A stretch of DNA of 64,000 bases from Candidatus Mycoplasma haematohominis (GCF_902712995.1 NZ_CACTIB010000021.1:42536-106535); one strand, 5' to 3'. Numbered from the stretch's first letter, positions 10,077 to 19,261 are shown. Notes: generated by a model not told the origin, from the letters alone. A program made the numbers and translations.

Positions 10077-10789
10077 TATGAGGGACTAGATCCTTGATCT
10101 TTCTCTTTTAAAGAATCAATAGTTTGTTTTAGTTTTGATGTGCTTTGAATAAATTGGAATGTAGCTGCAAAATTATCTTTTTGAGCTATTAAATCATTCG
10201 CTCTTTCTTGTACGCTTGCCATTAGTTGTCTAATTAATTCTTCTATTTGTTCTTCAGTCATTTCTCCTGGTGAGCCTGAGGCAGGAGAACCTTGGTTTTC
10301 CCCTTTACCATCTTGTTGAGTGTTTTGTTGTGAATTTTCAGGTGGCGAGGTTTGTCCTTCATCTTGTTTTGACGATTCAGGAGCTTCTGTTGAAGGTTCT
10401 TTAGGAGATGGAGCAGTTTCTGTCTCTTGTTCTGCTTTTTTTTCTTCAGCAGGAAGGGGACTTGATCCTTCTGGACTAACCCCCCCCTTATTGTCGCCTT
10501 CTGAAGTTGTTGAAGACTGAGAACTAGGTACATTAGAGCCTCTTCCTTTTCCAGAACTACCACTGCTTCCTCCGCCACCTGAGGATCCTCCTTCAGATGG
10601 CTTCATTTTTATTTTGACTTCCTCTTCAATAAGCTTGTCTTCTTCATGCAGTTCAGGCATTTCTTCTAAATTCAATACTTCAATAAATGGCATATGAGTT
10701 TTAGGAGTGTTAGTTAGATATACTGTTGCCATGAAGGGACTGCCAATTCCCAGTACTGTTAGAAATAATTTAGCTAGATTCTTTAGCAT
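10076..10789 (-). CDS. Anchored low-complexity surface-type protein (237 aa), tract in frame
   Basis: N-terminus typical of this block: basic start, hydrophobic residues about 5-25 with Gly-Ser-Pro-Phe, then Tyr-Leu-Thr-Asn and an acidic Glu-Glu-Asp-Lys motif. The middle (about 65-165) is Ser/Gly/Pro/Glu/Gln-rich with Gly runs; the C-terminus is a helix rich in Gln/Glu/Leu and lacks the Asp-Pro-Cys motif of its paralogs. A G8 tract at 10480-10487 encodes Lys-Gly-Gly-Val. Probably exposed at the surface (inference). The TAG overlaps the next GTG. Confidence 0.85.
   Translation of the reverse strand: MLKNLAKLFLTVLGIGSPFMATVYLTNTPKTHMPFIEVLNLEEMPELHEEDKLIEEEVKIKMKPSEGGSSGGGGSSGSSGKGRGSNVPSSQSSTTSEGDNKGGVSPEGSSPLPAEEKKAEQETETAPSPKEPSTEAPESSKQDEGQTSPPENSQQNTQQDGKGENQGSPASGSPGEMTEEQIEELIRQLMASVQERANDLIAQKDNFAATFQFIQSTSKLKQTIDSLKEKDQGSSPS
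10480..10487 (-). repeat. Poly-G8 tract in coding sequence (in frame)
   Basis: C8 on the + strand; reads AAG GGG GGG GTT in the 10076-10789 gene, so eight G is the open length here. Confidence 0.75.
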
Positions 10790-10921
10790 GAGTAGATTGT
10801 GTTACAGAAATCTACGGGATTTTATTGGTTTTTACTTATATTGAATCTATGAAAGAAGATAATTTATTTGGAAATGACAGTATTAGGAAAGAATCTTTAT
10901 CTATTATTTAGTATCTAATTT

Positions 10922-11215
10922 ATGTTTGGCTTAGGTGCTGGCTATTTAGCAGGAGGAACAGCAGTTGGTGTAGTTGCAATTGCTGGGTTTATATATTTAT
11001 TTAAATATGGAATTGATGCTTCAATTAAAGATTTTGAAAAGCCTATAGAACCTGGATTAAGTGATGATGGTGAATTAAGAAGAGAGTTTGATGAAAGAAT
11101 GGATAGGGCAAGAGGAATAATAAATAAGAGAGGAGAAAGAGGAGCAAGTGCAACTATTACTGAGACTCATAAAGAAGTTAGAACAACTGAAGTAAGTAGA
11201 TCAGGAAACTTATAG
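10922..11215 (+). CDS. Small membrane-anchored protein (97 aa)
   Basis: The only + strand gene in this block. Residues about 5-28 (Gly-Ala-Gly-Tyr-Leu-Ala-Gly-Gly...Phe-Lys-Tyr) form one membrane segment, followed by a highly charged Arg/Glu-rich helix and a Thr/Arg tail. No Cys and no Trp. Converges on the - strand gene whose stop is at 11221. No paralog in the window; function unknown. Confidence 0.7.
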   Translation: MFGLGAGYLAGGTAVGVVAIAGFIYLFKYGIDASIKDFEKPIEPGLSDDGELRREFDERMDRARGIINKRGERGASATITETHKEVRTTEVSRSGNL

Positions 11216-11220
11216 TTTCT

Positions 11221-11886
11221 TTAGGATCCTGGTTGACCTGCTGATTCTCCTGTTTCCAATTCAGACATACATTTATTAAATATTTCTATTTTTCTAATTA
11301 GAGTCAGGGTATTTGATAGTTGTAGATTCTGCGCGGATTGTTTGATCATATCGTCAAATAATTTTTCCATAACACAGACATCTTCTGTTGGTCTGCCGCC
11401 AGATGAATTGCTTCCTGATTGGGGTTGAGATGATTCTGTAGTGTCAGATTGTGGCGCTTCTTGAGATTTTGTTTCTGGAAGTTGACTAGGAGTTTCGGAA
11501 GGCTCGCTAGGAGGCGCAAGATCTTTTTCACCTGATGTGCTGTCTTGATCTTTAGATTTTTGTTCTTTTTCTGCTGAAGGTTCCGGAGAAGTTCCATTTG
11601 CTTCCCCCCCCTTATCGCCTTCTGTACTTGATGCTGGAGTTCCGGAACCATCTGCGCCACTTTCTCCATTTCCGTCGCCACTTCCTTCTCCAGCATTTGG
11701 TCTTTTAAATTCAACTGCTTCTTCAATAAGTTTGTCTTGTTCATCAAGTTCTGTCATTGCTATTATTTCTAAGCTTTCTAGAAAAGGAGTAGGTGTTTTA
11801 TGCTTGTTTGTAAGGTACATGGTAGCAATGAAAGGGCTGCCAACCCCTAACACACTTAAAAGTAATTTACTTATATAGCCAAACAT
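11221..11886 (-). CDS. Anchored low-complexity surface-type protein (221 aa), tract in frame
   Basis: Start MFGYISK and hydrophobic residues 6-25 are nearly the same as in the 13500 and 14409 genes. The acidic Asp-Glu-Gln-Asp-Lys-Leu motif follows, then a Ser/Gly/Glu/Pro-rich middle. The C-terminal 50 residues have Val-Cys, a Met/Leu-rich helix and a final Cys-Met near the end. A G8 tract at 11604-11611 encodes Lys-Gly-Gly-Glu and keeps the frame open. Likely surface protein (inference). Confidence 0.86.
   Translation of the reverse strand: MFGYISKLLLSVLGVGSPFIATMYLTNKHKTPTPFLESLEIIAMTELDEQDKLIEEAVEFKRPNAGEGSGDGNGESGADGSGTPASSTEGDKGGEANGTSPEPSAEKEQKSKDQDSTSGEKDLAPPSEPSETPSQLPETKSQEAPQSDTTESSQPQSGSNSSGGRPTEDVCVMEKLFDDMIKQSAQNLQLSNTLTLIRKIEIFNKCMSELETGESAGQPGS
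11604..11611 (-). repeat. Poly-G8 tract in coding sequence (in frame)
   Basis: C8 on the + strand; AAG GGG GGG GAA in the 11221-11886 gene. Confidence 0.75.
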
Positions 11887-11913
11887 ATTTCTTGTTCTTT
11901 TCTATTAGTAAAT

Positions 11914-12615
11914 TTAGTTTGCTTTATCTTCTTCTGGAACTTCATCAATACATTTCTTAAGTATTTCTACTTTTCTAGTTGTCTGAAAAGCATTAGAAAA
12001 ACCTAGGTTTTTATCAGAAAGTTGAGTCAAAGATTCTATTAGTAAAGCTATATTTTCGCATGGATTTTCTGAATTTCCTGTTCCTCCAGATTGTGATGAT
12101 GAATTCATAGTTCCCGTGTTTTTTCCTTCTTCTCCTGTTTCTGGAGTTGAAGGAGCTTGTTCTGGTGGAGTTTGTGGTGAATCTTTTTGATTTTCTTGTG
12201 AGTCTTTACCACCTTCTTCATCTGATTTATCTTTAGCTTCTACTGTTTCTTGTTCTTTACTTTCTGCATTTTCTTTTGTTGATTTTTCTTGTTTATCTGT
12301 ATCCCCAGTTTGAGATGCTGAATCATCTGTAGGAACAGAATCAGTTGAAGAATTGCTACTTTGTTCTCCATCTTGACTTCCGCCAGAACCGCCCGATGAA
12401 GAGCTGTCAACACCAGCAGCACTTCCTGCTTCTCCATTTCCATTACTTAAGGGCGCATGTTCTTCTTCATTAACTTTAGGTCTAGGAAGAAAAGCAATAT
12501 CTATTTCTATTTCTTTATTTAGTGTTTTGTTTGTGTTAGTCAACATCATGCTAGTTGCTGCTGCTCCAGGAACAGAACAACAAGCTAAATACTTAAGTAA
12601 TGTTGATTTTTTCAT
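11914..12615 (-). CDS. Anchored Ser/Glu-rich protein, second N-terminal type (233 aa)
   Basis: MKKSTLLKYL start with a short hydrophobic segment to about residue 27 containing Cys-Cys, then Leu-Thr-Asn and Phe-Leu-Pro-Arg-Pro, as in 15934-16581. The middle is low-complexity Ser/Asp/Glu/Lys/Gln. The C-terminal region has Asn-Pro-Cys-Glu-Asn-Ile, a Leu-rich helix and Lys-Cys-Ile near the end. No poly-G tract. The Cys pair could suggest a lipobox but the spacing is not typical. Function unknown. Confidence 0.85.
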   Translation of the reverse strand: MKKSTLLKYLACCSVPGAAATSMMLTNTNKTLNKEIEIDIAFLPRPKVNEEEHAPLSNGNGEAGSAAGVDSSSSGGSGGSQDGEQSSNSSTDSVPTDDSASQTGDTDKQEKSTKENAESKEQETVEAKDKSDEEGGKDSQENQKDSPQTPPEQAPSTPETGEEGKNTGTMNSSSQSGGTGNSENPCENIALLIESLTQLSDKNLGFSNAFQTTRKVEILKKCIDEVPEEDKAN

Positions 12616-12631
12616 CAGGAAATCTGCATGC

Positions 12632-13318
12632 TTATGAGCTTTTATCTTCTGGTAATTTTGAAATGCAACTGCTTAGGGTATTTACATTTCTATCTATTCT
12701 TAAAAATTCAGAAAAATTACTTACATTTTGTGAAGGGCTGCTAGTTAGTTTTGCTATTAGGTTTTGTATGTCTGCGCAAGGATCAGAACCTTCTCTTGAA
12801 GTAGTAGATCCTGAAGGAGATGATTGACCTTCTGCTGGCGTTTGACTCTGTTCTTGTGGAGGTTGTTCTGGACCAGTGGCGCTTGAGTCTTCTGTTGTTT
12901 TTGCTGTTTCTTCAGTCGTTTCAGCTTGTTTTTCTGATTCTTGTTCTTTTCCTTTATCTTCAGCGTCATTTTTATCTTTTTCTTTATCTCCTTTCGTAGT
13001 AGTTGATTCATCAGCTTGTTCTCCTTTGCCATCGGCAGTATCAGATGGATTACTTCCTGTTCCTGCATCTCCTCCACCTCCTGCTTCACCACTACTTTTC
13101 CCTCCATCACCTCCTACAACAGCTGCTCCATCCCCGTTTCCTTTTCCATCGCTTATAAATACTTTGTCCTCTTCTGGAACTTTTACTATTTCTTTCAGTG
13201 TTAGTGTTTCTTTAAAAGGATTAGGTTCTTTAGGAGTATTAGTTAAGTAAACAGTAGCAATAAATGGACTACTGATTCCTATAAGGCATAGAAGTAGCTT
13301 AGATATTTGTTTGATCAT
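12632..13318 (-). CDS. Anchored low-complexity surface-type protein (228 aa)
   Basis: First N-terminal type (MIKQISKLLLCL; hydrophobic 5-25, Ser-Ser-Pro-Phe-Ile-Ala-Thr). The middle is rich in Gly, Lys and Glu, with a long Lys/Glu/Asp/Ala stretch. The C-terminus has Asp-Pro-Cys-Ala-Asp-Ile, a helix and Ser-Cys-Ile. Unlike its neighbours it has no G tract of seven or more. Ends 16 nt before the start of the 11914 gene, so the two are probably cotranscribed. Confidence 0.86.
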   Translation of the reverse strand: MIKQISKLLLCLIGISSPFIATVYLTNTPKEPNPFKETLTLKEIVKVPEEDKVFISDGKGNGDGAAVVGGDGGKSSGEAGGGGDAGTGSNPSDTADGKGEQADESTTTKGDKEKDKNDAEDKGKEQESEKQAETTEETAKTTEDSSATGPEQPPQEQSQTPAEGQSSPSGSTTSREGSDPCADIQNLIAKLTSSPSQNVSNFSEFLRIDRNVNTLSSCISKLPEDKSS

Positions 13319-13499
13319 GAATTCTTATATAGAGTGAATTGATTAATCTTTCTTTTGTTATTTTTCTTAGAAGTTTTGCAAATGAACTTATTTATTCTCT
13401 GTTAGTCAAAGTATTTGAAACCTCAGTAGAAATTTTCTAATTTATTCTTTGATTATCTCCTATTTATATTTTTTTTAATTTTTAATCGCTGTTGATGAT

Positions 13500-14177
13500 T
13501 TAATTTTTAAGACTTTCGCTTTCTTTTTGTTTTATACATTGATTAAGAGTGTTCATATTTCTACTTAGTTCCATTAATCCAGAAAATTCGACTTCTTGTT
13601 CGTTTATCTTCTCTACTATTTTTTGAATATCCTTGCAAGGATCTACATCAGTTGCTCCTGGAGAGCCAGATTGTTGACCTGTAGAAGATGGTTCTCCTTC
13701 TGCTTGTGGTTCAGGGGGAGATGCTTCTTGAGCTTTTTGTTCATCGCCTTGATCTTTAGGATCTGTTTTACTACTTTTATCTTCAGTAGGTTCACTAGGA
13801 GGCGCCAAATCTTTTTCTCCTGATGCGCTTTCAAGATCAGTTGCTTGATTTGTTGCTTCCTGATTTTTCGGTGGCGTATCAGAATCTCCATCACTTCCCC
13901 CCCCCTTATCTTGAATGCCTGAAGTAGCACTTCCTGGATCACTATGACCTGTTCCTCCCCCTCCGCCACTGTTTCCAGAAGAACTTGTTGACATTCTAAT
14001 TATCCCTCCCTCATCCATAAGCTTGTCTTCTTCAACAAGTTCTGTCATTTCTACTATTTCTAAACTTTCTATAAAAGGATTAGGTGTTTTATGTTTGTTT
14101 GTAAGGTACATGGTAGCAATGAAAGGGCTACCAACACCTAGAACACTTATTAGTAGTTTGCTTATATAACGAAACAT
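13500..14177 (-). CDS. Anchored low-complexity surface-type protein (225 aa), tract in frame
   Basis: MFRYISK start; hydrophobic residues 6-25; Glu-Glu-Asp-Lys-Leu motif near 52. A G9 tract at 13897-13905 encodes Asp-Lys-Gly-Gly-Gly-Ser and is in frame with nine G, whereas the paralogs at 11221 and 14409 need eight. The C-terminus (Asp-Pro-Cys-Lys-Asp-Ile to Gln-Cys-Ile-Lys) is conserved, showing that the frame is open to the right end. Likely surface protein. Confidence 0.86.
   Translation of the reverse strand: MFRYISKLLISVLGVGSPFIATMYLTNKHKTPNPFIESLEIVEMTELVEEDKLMDEGGIIRMSTSSSGNSGGGGGTGHSDPGSATSGIQDKGGGSDGDSDTPPKNQEATNQATDLESASGEKDLAPPSEPTEDKSSKTDPKDQGDEQKAQEASPPEPQAEGEPSSTGQQSGSPGATDVDPCKDIQKIVEKINEQEVEFSGLMELSRNMNTLNQCIKQKESESLKN
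13897..13905 (-). repeat. Poly-G9 tract in coding sequence (in frame)
   Basis: C9 on the + strand; AAG GGG GGG GGA in the 13500-14177 gene. Confidence 0.75.
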
Positions 14178-14408
14178 ATTCTTATGACGATTTATTAATA
14201 GTTTTCTTCTTCTTTATTTATATGGATGAGTACTAGAAAGTCCTAAGCTTTTATCAGAAAATTAATCTTCAGATTCTTGCATTTTTGTATTGAGACTTTG
14301 AATTTATAGTTTCGTTATTTCTAAGACATATCTTCATATCTTGTTTATGTATAGGAGGAATTGTTAGTTCTTACTACAAGTTTTAAAAAACATTTATTTG
14401 TTGTCGAT

Positions 14409-15075
14409 TTAACTTTGTGCTTGCGCCTCTCCTTGTTTTTCAATACATTGTTTAAGAGTACTTGCATTCCTAATTAGCTGCGCTATGTTGGAAAAGTCGC
14501 TGTTTTGTTTGTTTATTGTGTTTATTAGACCTGTCATATCTTCACATGGATCTTTTGCATTAGATTCTGATGCAGAACTAGATTGAGTTTGATGCGATGC
14601 AGCTTGTGAATCGGTTTGTTCTGCCACAGAATTTTGACTTTCCTGCTCTGGATTAGATTTTCCTTCTTCTTGGGAATCGCCAGGTGCTTCTGGACTTTGT
14701 TTTGCTTTTGGTTGAGGGGCAGCATCAGGTTCTTGACTAGTCGCCGGAGGAGAACCAGGATTTCCATCCCCCCCCCTTAATATCGCCACTTTCTCCTGTA
14801 GCTTTTGCTCCAGATCCTACAGAATTGGCAGTACTTCCTAGGCCGCCACTATCACTCGCCTCACCTCCTCCGGAATGGCCTTTTTTAACTTTTATTTGAG
14901 CCACTGCTTCTTCAATAAGTTTGTCTTGTTCGTCAATTTCTGTCATTTCTAGTATTTCCAAGTTTTCTAGAAAAGGAGTAGGAGTTTTATGTTTGTTTGT
15001 AAGGTACATAGTAGCTATAAAAGGACTACCAACTCCTAAAACGCTTAGAAGTAGTTTTCCTATGTAACCAAACAT
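14409..15075 (-). CDS. Anchored low-complexity surface-type gene, OFF by poly-G9 frameshift
   Basis: Starts MFGYIGK like its intact paralogs and reads through the G9 tract (14768-14776) into Gly-Gly-Gly-Trp-Lys-Ser, stopping at TAG 14737-14739 after 112 aa. The expected Pro/Gln/Ser-rich middle and the conserved C-terminus (Asp-Pro-Cys-Glu-Asp-Met ... Gln-Cys-Ile-Glu) continue in another frame to 14409. Removing one G makes 14409-15075 a single 221-aa frame. So the gene is phase-OFF as sequenced and would be ON with eight G. Switching itself is inference. Confidence 0.85.
14768..14776 (-). repeat. Poly-G9 tract, out of frame (OFF)
   Basis: C9 on the + strand. Eight G would give AAG GGG GGG GAT (Lys-Gly-Gly-Asp) and join both halves of the 14409-15075 gene. 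Confidence 0.8.
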
Positions 15076-15202
15076 GTTTTCTGTATTGTTTTGTTAAATA
15101 ACTTATTGTTCTTTAGTTTCTTTTTTTGGTTCTCTGAAAATATCTTGAAAGTTTAGTAAGAATACTTATTTATTTTTTGTTTTTTTAATCGTTGATATTT
15201 AT

Positions 15203-15901
15203 TTAACCCTTTGCTTCTGAAGCTGTGCTTTTTTCAATACATTGTTGAAGGATGCCTGTATCTTTAATTAGTTTCATTATGTCGCCAAATTCACCTCCTT
15301 GAATAATTATTGCTCCTATCAATAGTGTTATGTTTAAACAAGGATCTGGATCGCATCCAGGTGTTGGGTCAGTTGTAGATTTACCAGGCTCTCCTTCTGT
15401 TATTTGTTGATTTTGTTGAGCGTCTTCTGGTTGACTTGATGAATCTGCTGGATCAAGTTTTTTTGCTTGTTCTTCACTATCAAAAGTTGATTCTTTTGAT
15501 TTTTCATCAGATGTACTAGTAGAATCTTGATTTTCTTTTCTATCGCCTTCTGTGCTTGTTGCAGTACCTGAATTATCTTCTGTTTGAGGTCCTGCGTTTT
15601 TTTCTTCAGAAGCTTTTTGCCCTGTTGATGGAGAAGATGAACCTGATTGGTTAGATGTTCCAGGATCACCAAGGACTTCGCCTGTTCCATGCCCCCCCCC
15701 TAAACCTTCAGAAGGCTTTGTAATAATTTTTTCCTCTTCAAAAATCTTGTCTTCTTCTTCAATTTCCACCATTTCTAGTATTTTTAGGGTTTCATCAAAA
15801 GGATTAGGCGTTTTAGGCGCGTTTGTAAGGTACATAGTAGTCACAAAAGGACTACCTATACCTAAAACGCCTAATAGTAGTTTTCCTAAGTATTTTCACA
15901 T
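15203..15901 (-). CDS. Anchored low-complexity surface-type protein (232 aa), tract in frame
   Basis: The ATG at 15899-15901 followed by TGA (Trp2) restores the family N-terminus (Trp-Lys-Tyr-Leu-Gly-Lys-Leu-Leu-Leu); the internal Met at 15844 would lose the anchor. A G9 tract at 15692-15700 encodes Leu-Gly-Gly-Gly-His near residue 70, earlier than in the paralogs, and is in frame. The middle is Ser/Thr/Gln/Glu-rich. C-terminus: Asp-Pro-Cys-Leu-Asn-Ile, helix, Gln-Gln-Cys-Ile. Confidence 0.86.
15692..15700 (-). repeat. Poly-G9 tract in coding sequence (in frame)
   Basis: C9 on the + strand; TTA GGG GGG GGG CAT in the 15203-15901 gene, at a different site in the protein from the other tracts. 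Confidence 0.75.
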
Positions 15902-15933
15902 GGTAGTTAATTTCTTTTAGTAACTTTTTTTGA

Positions 15934-16581
15934 TTATTTCTCCTCAATACATTTTTTGATAGTTCCTATATTGTTGTGAAGGGTTGGAATATTAGAAAAA
16001 ATAGTTCCCTCATTAGATAAGTTACCAACGGTCACGAATAATTCATTTAATTTTTCGCAGGGATCTATGCTCTCTCCTTTATTTGGAGAAGAGTCAGTTG
16101 ATGGAGAATTATTATCTTCTGGTTTTTCTTTTTTTGTTTCAGATTCTGTTTCTTTAGTTTCAGGAGGTGATTTTTCTTCTTCAGGAGGAGAGCTTTCTGG
16201 ATTTTTTTCTGTTTCTTGTGAAGGTTCTGAACCTTGACTTTTGCCACCGTCTCCTTCATTTTCCTTTTGTTCAGGACTTTCTGGTTTTTTAGATGTATCA
16301 GTATTTTCAGTAGGTGAATCAGTAACACCAGATGATTTATCTGATTGACTTCCGCCATTTGGCATAGGACTACCTTTGCCAGCTGCAAGACCAGTTCCTC
16401 CTGTTCCTTCACTATGAGGCACAAGTTCTTTTTCGTTTGCTTTAGGTCTTGGCAGAAAAGAAATATCTATTTCTGATTGCCTATTTAGAACTTTGTTTTT
16501 ATTGGTTAATAAAACAGTGGTTGTTGCTGATGCAGGTACGGTAGCGCCACTTAGAAGCTTTAATAACTGGGATGCCTTCAT
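15934..16581 (-). CDS. Anchored Glu/Ser/Pro-rich protein, second N-terminal type (215 aa)
   Basis: MKASQLLKLL start, hydrophobic to about residue 26, then Leu-Thr-Asn-Lys-Asn-Lys and Ile-Asp-Ile-Ser-Phe-Leu-Pro-Arg-Pro as in 11914-12615. The middle is very acidic and proline-rich (repeated Pro-Glu-Ser/Pro-Pro-Glu). The C-terminus has Asp-Pro-Cys-Glu-Lys-Leu and Lys-Lys-Cys-Ile-Glu. No G tract. Function unknown. Confidence 0.86.
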   Translation of the reverse strand: MKASQLLKLLSGATVPASATTTVLLTNKNKVLNRQSEIDISFLPRPKANEKELVPHSEGTGGTGLAAGKGSPMPNGGSQSDKSSGVTDSPTENTDTSKKPESPEQKENEGDGGKSQGSEPSQETEKNPESSPPEEEKSPPETKETESETKKEKPEDNNSPSTDSSPNKGESIDPCEKLNELFVTVGNLSNEGTIFSNIPTLHNNIGTIKKCIEEK

Positions 16582-16599
16582 GGGAAACCCAGTTATTTT

Positions 16600-17316
16600 T
16601 TAACTTGATGTGTCTTCTGAGTTTTCCATTTTTTCCATACAGTGTTTTAGTGTTTCTACTTGTTTATTTATTTGATGTACATTTTTAAAACTGTCTGTAT
16701 CTACCTCTAAGTTACTGCTTAGCGCCTTTATCACATAATCTATATCATCGCAAACATTTTCATTTTCTTCGGAGCTGCTAGTCATTGAATTATTTTCTTG
16801 TGGAGCGTTTGATGATTCATTGCTGCTTTGAGGAGTTAGTATTTCGTCGACTGTATTTTCTACAGAGCTATTTTCATTATCATCTTCTTCTTCAGTAAAT
16901 TCTTCTGTTTCTGATTCATTTTCCTCCGATGAGGCAAAAGAGTCTTCATCATTACTTGCGCTTGTCTGATCGTCACTTGATGATTCTTCTAATTGGGTTG
17001 TTTCTGTTTCAGAAGAATCGTTTTCTGATTCAAGCGCGTCGTCTTCAGCAATATCTATTTGAGTACTTGAAGTATCATCTTCAGATTTATTACTTGATTT
17101 ATCTGCTTGTCCTTCCGATCCAGATCTTTTTCCTTTTCCATTGACATTAAATGGAATAATTTCAAGTTCTTCTATATCTGGTCTGTTAATAAATTCAACA
17201 CTTATGTCTAATAATTTGGAAGCGCTTTTATTGGCATTAGTCAGTAATACAGTTGTAGCAAGAACAGAAGAAGCTGTGATAGATGCTGCTAACTTTAAAA
17301 ATCAAGATATTTTCAT
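16600..17316 (-). CDS. Anchored Ser/Glu/Asp-rich protein, second N-terminal type (238 aa)
   Basis: ATG at 17314-17316; TGA as codon 5 is Trp, which is why a short TGA-delimited frame hides most of the gene. N-terminus Lys-Ile-Ser-Trp-Phe-Leu-Lys-Leu, then Leu-Leu-Thr-Asn-Ala-Asn-Lys and Glu-Phe-Ile-Asn-Arg-Pro. About 110 residues of Ser/Glu/Asp/Asn follow, strongly acidic. C-terminus Val-Cys-Asp-Asp-Ile to His-Cys-Met-Glu. Surface-exposed by inference. Confidence 0.85.
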
Positions 17317-17358
17317 TTAACTGCTGTGTAGTTAATTATTTTTTAATATAAATTTAGT

Positions 17359-18019
17359 TTATTGTTCCTTTATTTTTTGCAAACATACGTTCGCTACATT
17401 TAAGTTTTTATCTAGATGTTGGAGATCAACAAAGCCAGTTGAACTGTTTGTTAATTCAGTTATTAAGTTTTTTAAGTCTTCACATTTATCTTCTTCTGTT
17501 TTTGAGGCAGATCCTGAAGTCGATGATGCTTGATTGTTTGCATTTTCTGTTTGATCAGTAGTTTCTTGTGGACTTTCTGGTTCTGGAGATTGCGCTTCAT
17601 TTTCTTTAGGAGGTTCAACAATTTCTGGCTCTTTTGTTTTTTCTTCAGCAGAACCGCCTTCTTCTCCTGTTGATTGTTTTTGAGTATCTTGTTTTTCTGT
17701 TTTGTCGTCAGATTGTCCTCCAGTAGAAGGAGGAGTTTCTGCAGTTCCATTTCCTCCGCCAGGTGTTCCTTCTTTACTCTTTTGTCCTCCATTACCGCCT
17801 ATTTCAACATCATTCCCTGCAGCAGCACCCTTACCTCCTTTTCCATTACTTTTAGGAATCGGTTCAGGTTCTTTTACTATTGGTCTAATGTTGAAATTGA
17901 TAGTTATGTCTTGTTATTTTTTGAGAAGTCTTATTTGTTCCTGTTAATAGTATTGTTGCTGATAAGGAAGAGAAGCTGGCTATTAGTATTAATAAATTAA
18001 TTAATCCAGATAATTTCAT
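17359..18019 (-). pseudogene. Frameshifted anchored protein gene, second N-terminal type
   Basis: ATG at 18017-18019 gives an anchor and Thr-Asn-Lys-Thr-Ser-Gln-Lys but stops at TAG 17885-17887 after 44 aa. The next frame resumes with Asp-Ile-Thr-Ile-Asn-Phe-Asn-Ile-Arg-Pro, matching the paralog at 16600, and runs through a Gly/Glu/Pro/Gln-rich middle to Val-Cys-Leu-Gln and TAA at 17359. The region is one base too long for one frame; the extra base lies near 17908-17925, next to an A6 run. Pseudogene, switchable gene or sequencing error. Confidence 0.75.
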
Positions 18020-18280
18020 TGATTATTGGATCTTTTAAGTGAGTTATTTCTTATTGGTTAGTTACAAATATCTGAATCTTTAGTTTTTTTGTTAAAAGTT
18101 TTGATTGTTTTTCAAAAGTTAGTAATGTGTTTTTGTGGTATTTGAATATTGTGGTTAATTTATTAAGCAAGTTGAGTTAATAATTTTGTTATATAAAGTT
18201 TCTAGTCTGTTTTATAAGTTAATATGGCGCTAGTTAGATTGGTATTTAAAAGAATAGGTGGTTAGTTTACTATTTAATTT

Positions 18281-18805
18281 ATGTGGTATTCTTTATTTGG
18301 AGTAGTAATCATGGTTGTAGATAAGTTGATATTTAAGAGCAGTGCTCTTATTAGGTTGTGAGTGATACTTGTGATCATTCAAACTGCATTCTTTGCATTC
18401 ACAGCAATAATTGCTGCAGCTATGAAACCTATATCTGCTACTTGGTTGTGAGAGTATTTAACACTTACTAAGTATTTCCGAAATGGGACTAGTGATAGAG
18501 TTCTATCTTTTGCTGTAGTTTGACTATGTGTTAATTTGATTATTACTTGTTTTGATTTCTGACTTAGCTATACAGTTCATGGAGAAGCTATTAGATCTTT
18601 AAATAGAACATGTAGTTTTAAGGAATCTAATATTCTGAATAAGATGAGAAAATATCTTACTTTTATACTTGTGGGATTATTGGTAGCTTTATTTATGCAA
18701 ATACTACATGGAGTTCTTTGGTGAGTAACAGGAGGAGCAGTTCTTGTTTTCAAATACTTTTACTTTAGAGAATTAGAGCATCTTAAAAAATTGGTTAATT
18801 CTTAA
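18281..18805 (+). CDS. Multispan membrane protein (174 aa)
   Basis: Four TGA codons are Trp. Hydrophobic segments lie at about residues 22-48, 74-99 and 126-162 (the last long enough for two spans), joined by short polar loops with Asn-Gly-Thr and a basic 100-125 loop. The layout suggests a 3- or 4-span inner-membrane protein. An in-frame ATG at codon 11 is an alternative start. No family recognised; it sits alone between two antigen blocks. Confidence 0.75.
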
Positions 18806-18859
18806 ATAGATAGTCTATTTATTCAGTTCTTTATTTAAAAGCAGGCAAAACTCTTTCGC

Positions 18860-19213
18860 GTGCATTTAAATAACATTTCAGGACTTGTGTATGGTCTACT
18901 TTTTGTTGCTACTGTTGGTGGAATAGCAACAGGAGTTCAACTTAGGACTAAGCACTCTACTATAAAGGAGAAGTTAATAAATACTGGGTATTTTGTTCCT
19001 AGTGATGATGACAAGATATGGGATGTTTTGTGAAAACAGTATGATCATGATCTGAATACTGCTCCTAAGATAAAGAGGTTGGAATTGTCTAGATATAGGA
19101 ATAAAGATACATTTTTTAGATTTTGCAAGGAGATGTTGAATACCTATACTAGCTCTGTTAATGCAGGCGTTTATGAAAGAGATGTTAAGAATTGATGTGT
19201 GTTGTCTTATTAG
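18860..19213 (+). CDS. Small anchored protein with W-C tail (117 aa)
   Basis: GTG at 18860 is the best start: the frame upstream is closed by TAA at 18836-18838. Hydrophobic residues about 8-26 (Leu-Val-Tyr-Gly-Leu-Leu-Phe-Val-Ala-Thr-Val-Gly-Gly), then a charged domain with Phe-Cys-Lys-Glu and a final Asn-Trp-Cys (Trp is TGA at 19193). The architecture resembles the anchored families but there is no clear paralog. Confidence 0.65.
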
Positions 19214-19261
19214 TTGTTCGAATTTATAATTAGGGGAAGAATAAGTATTGGGGGAGTACTT

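Noticed and set aside
10258..10578. Lys/Gln/Leu-rich open frames inside the low-complexity genes (also 11346-11747, 12757-13110, 15400-15690, 16065-16424, 17472-17792)
   Set aside because: These are alternate frames of Ser/Gly/Glu/Gln codon runs; the true frames carry the anchor and the conserved C-terminus.
8753..13905. Poly-G tracts at 8753, 9746, 10480, 11604 and 13897 as evidence of OFF genes
   Set aside because: At these five sites both sides of the tract are in the same frame and the C-termini match paralogs, so the genes are ON as sequenced.
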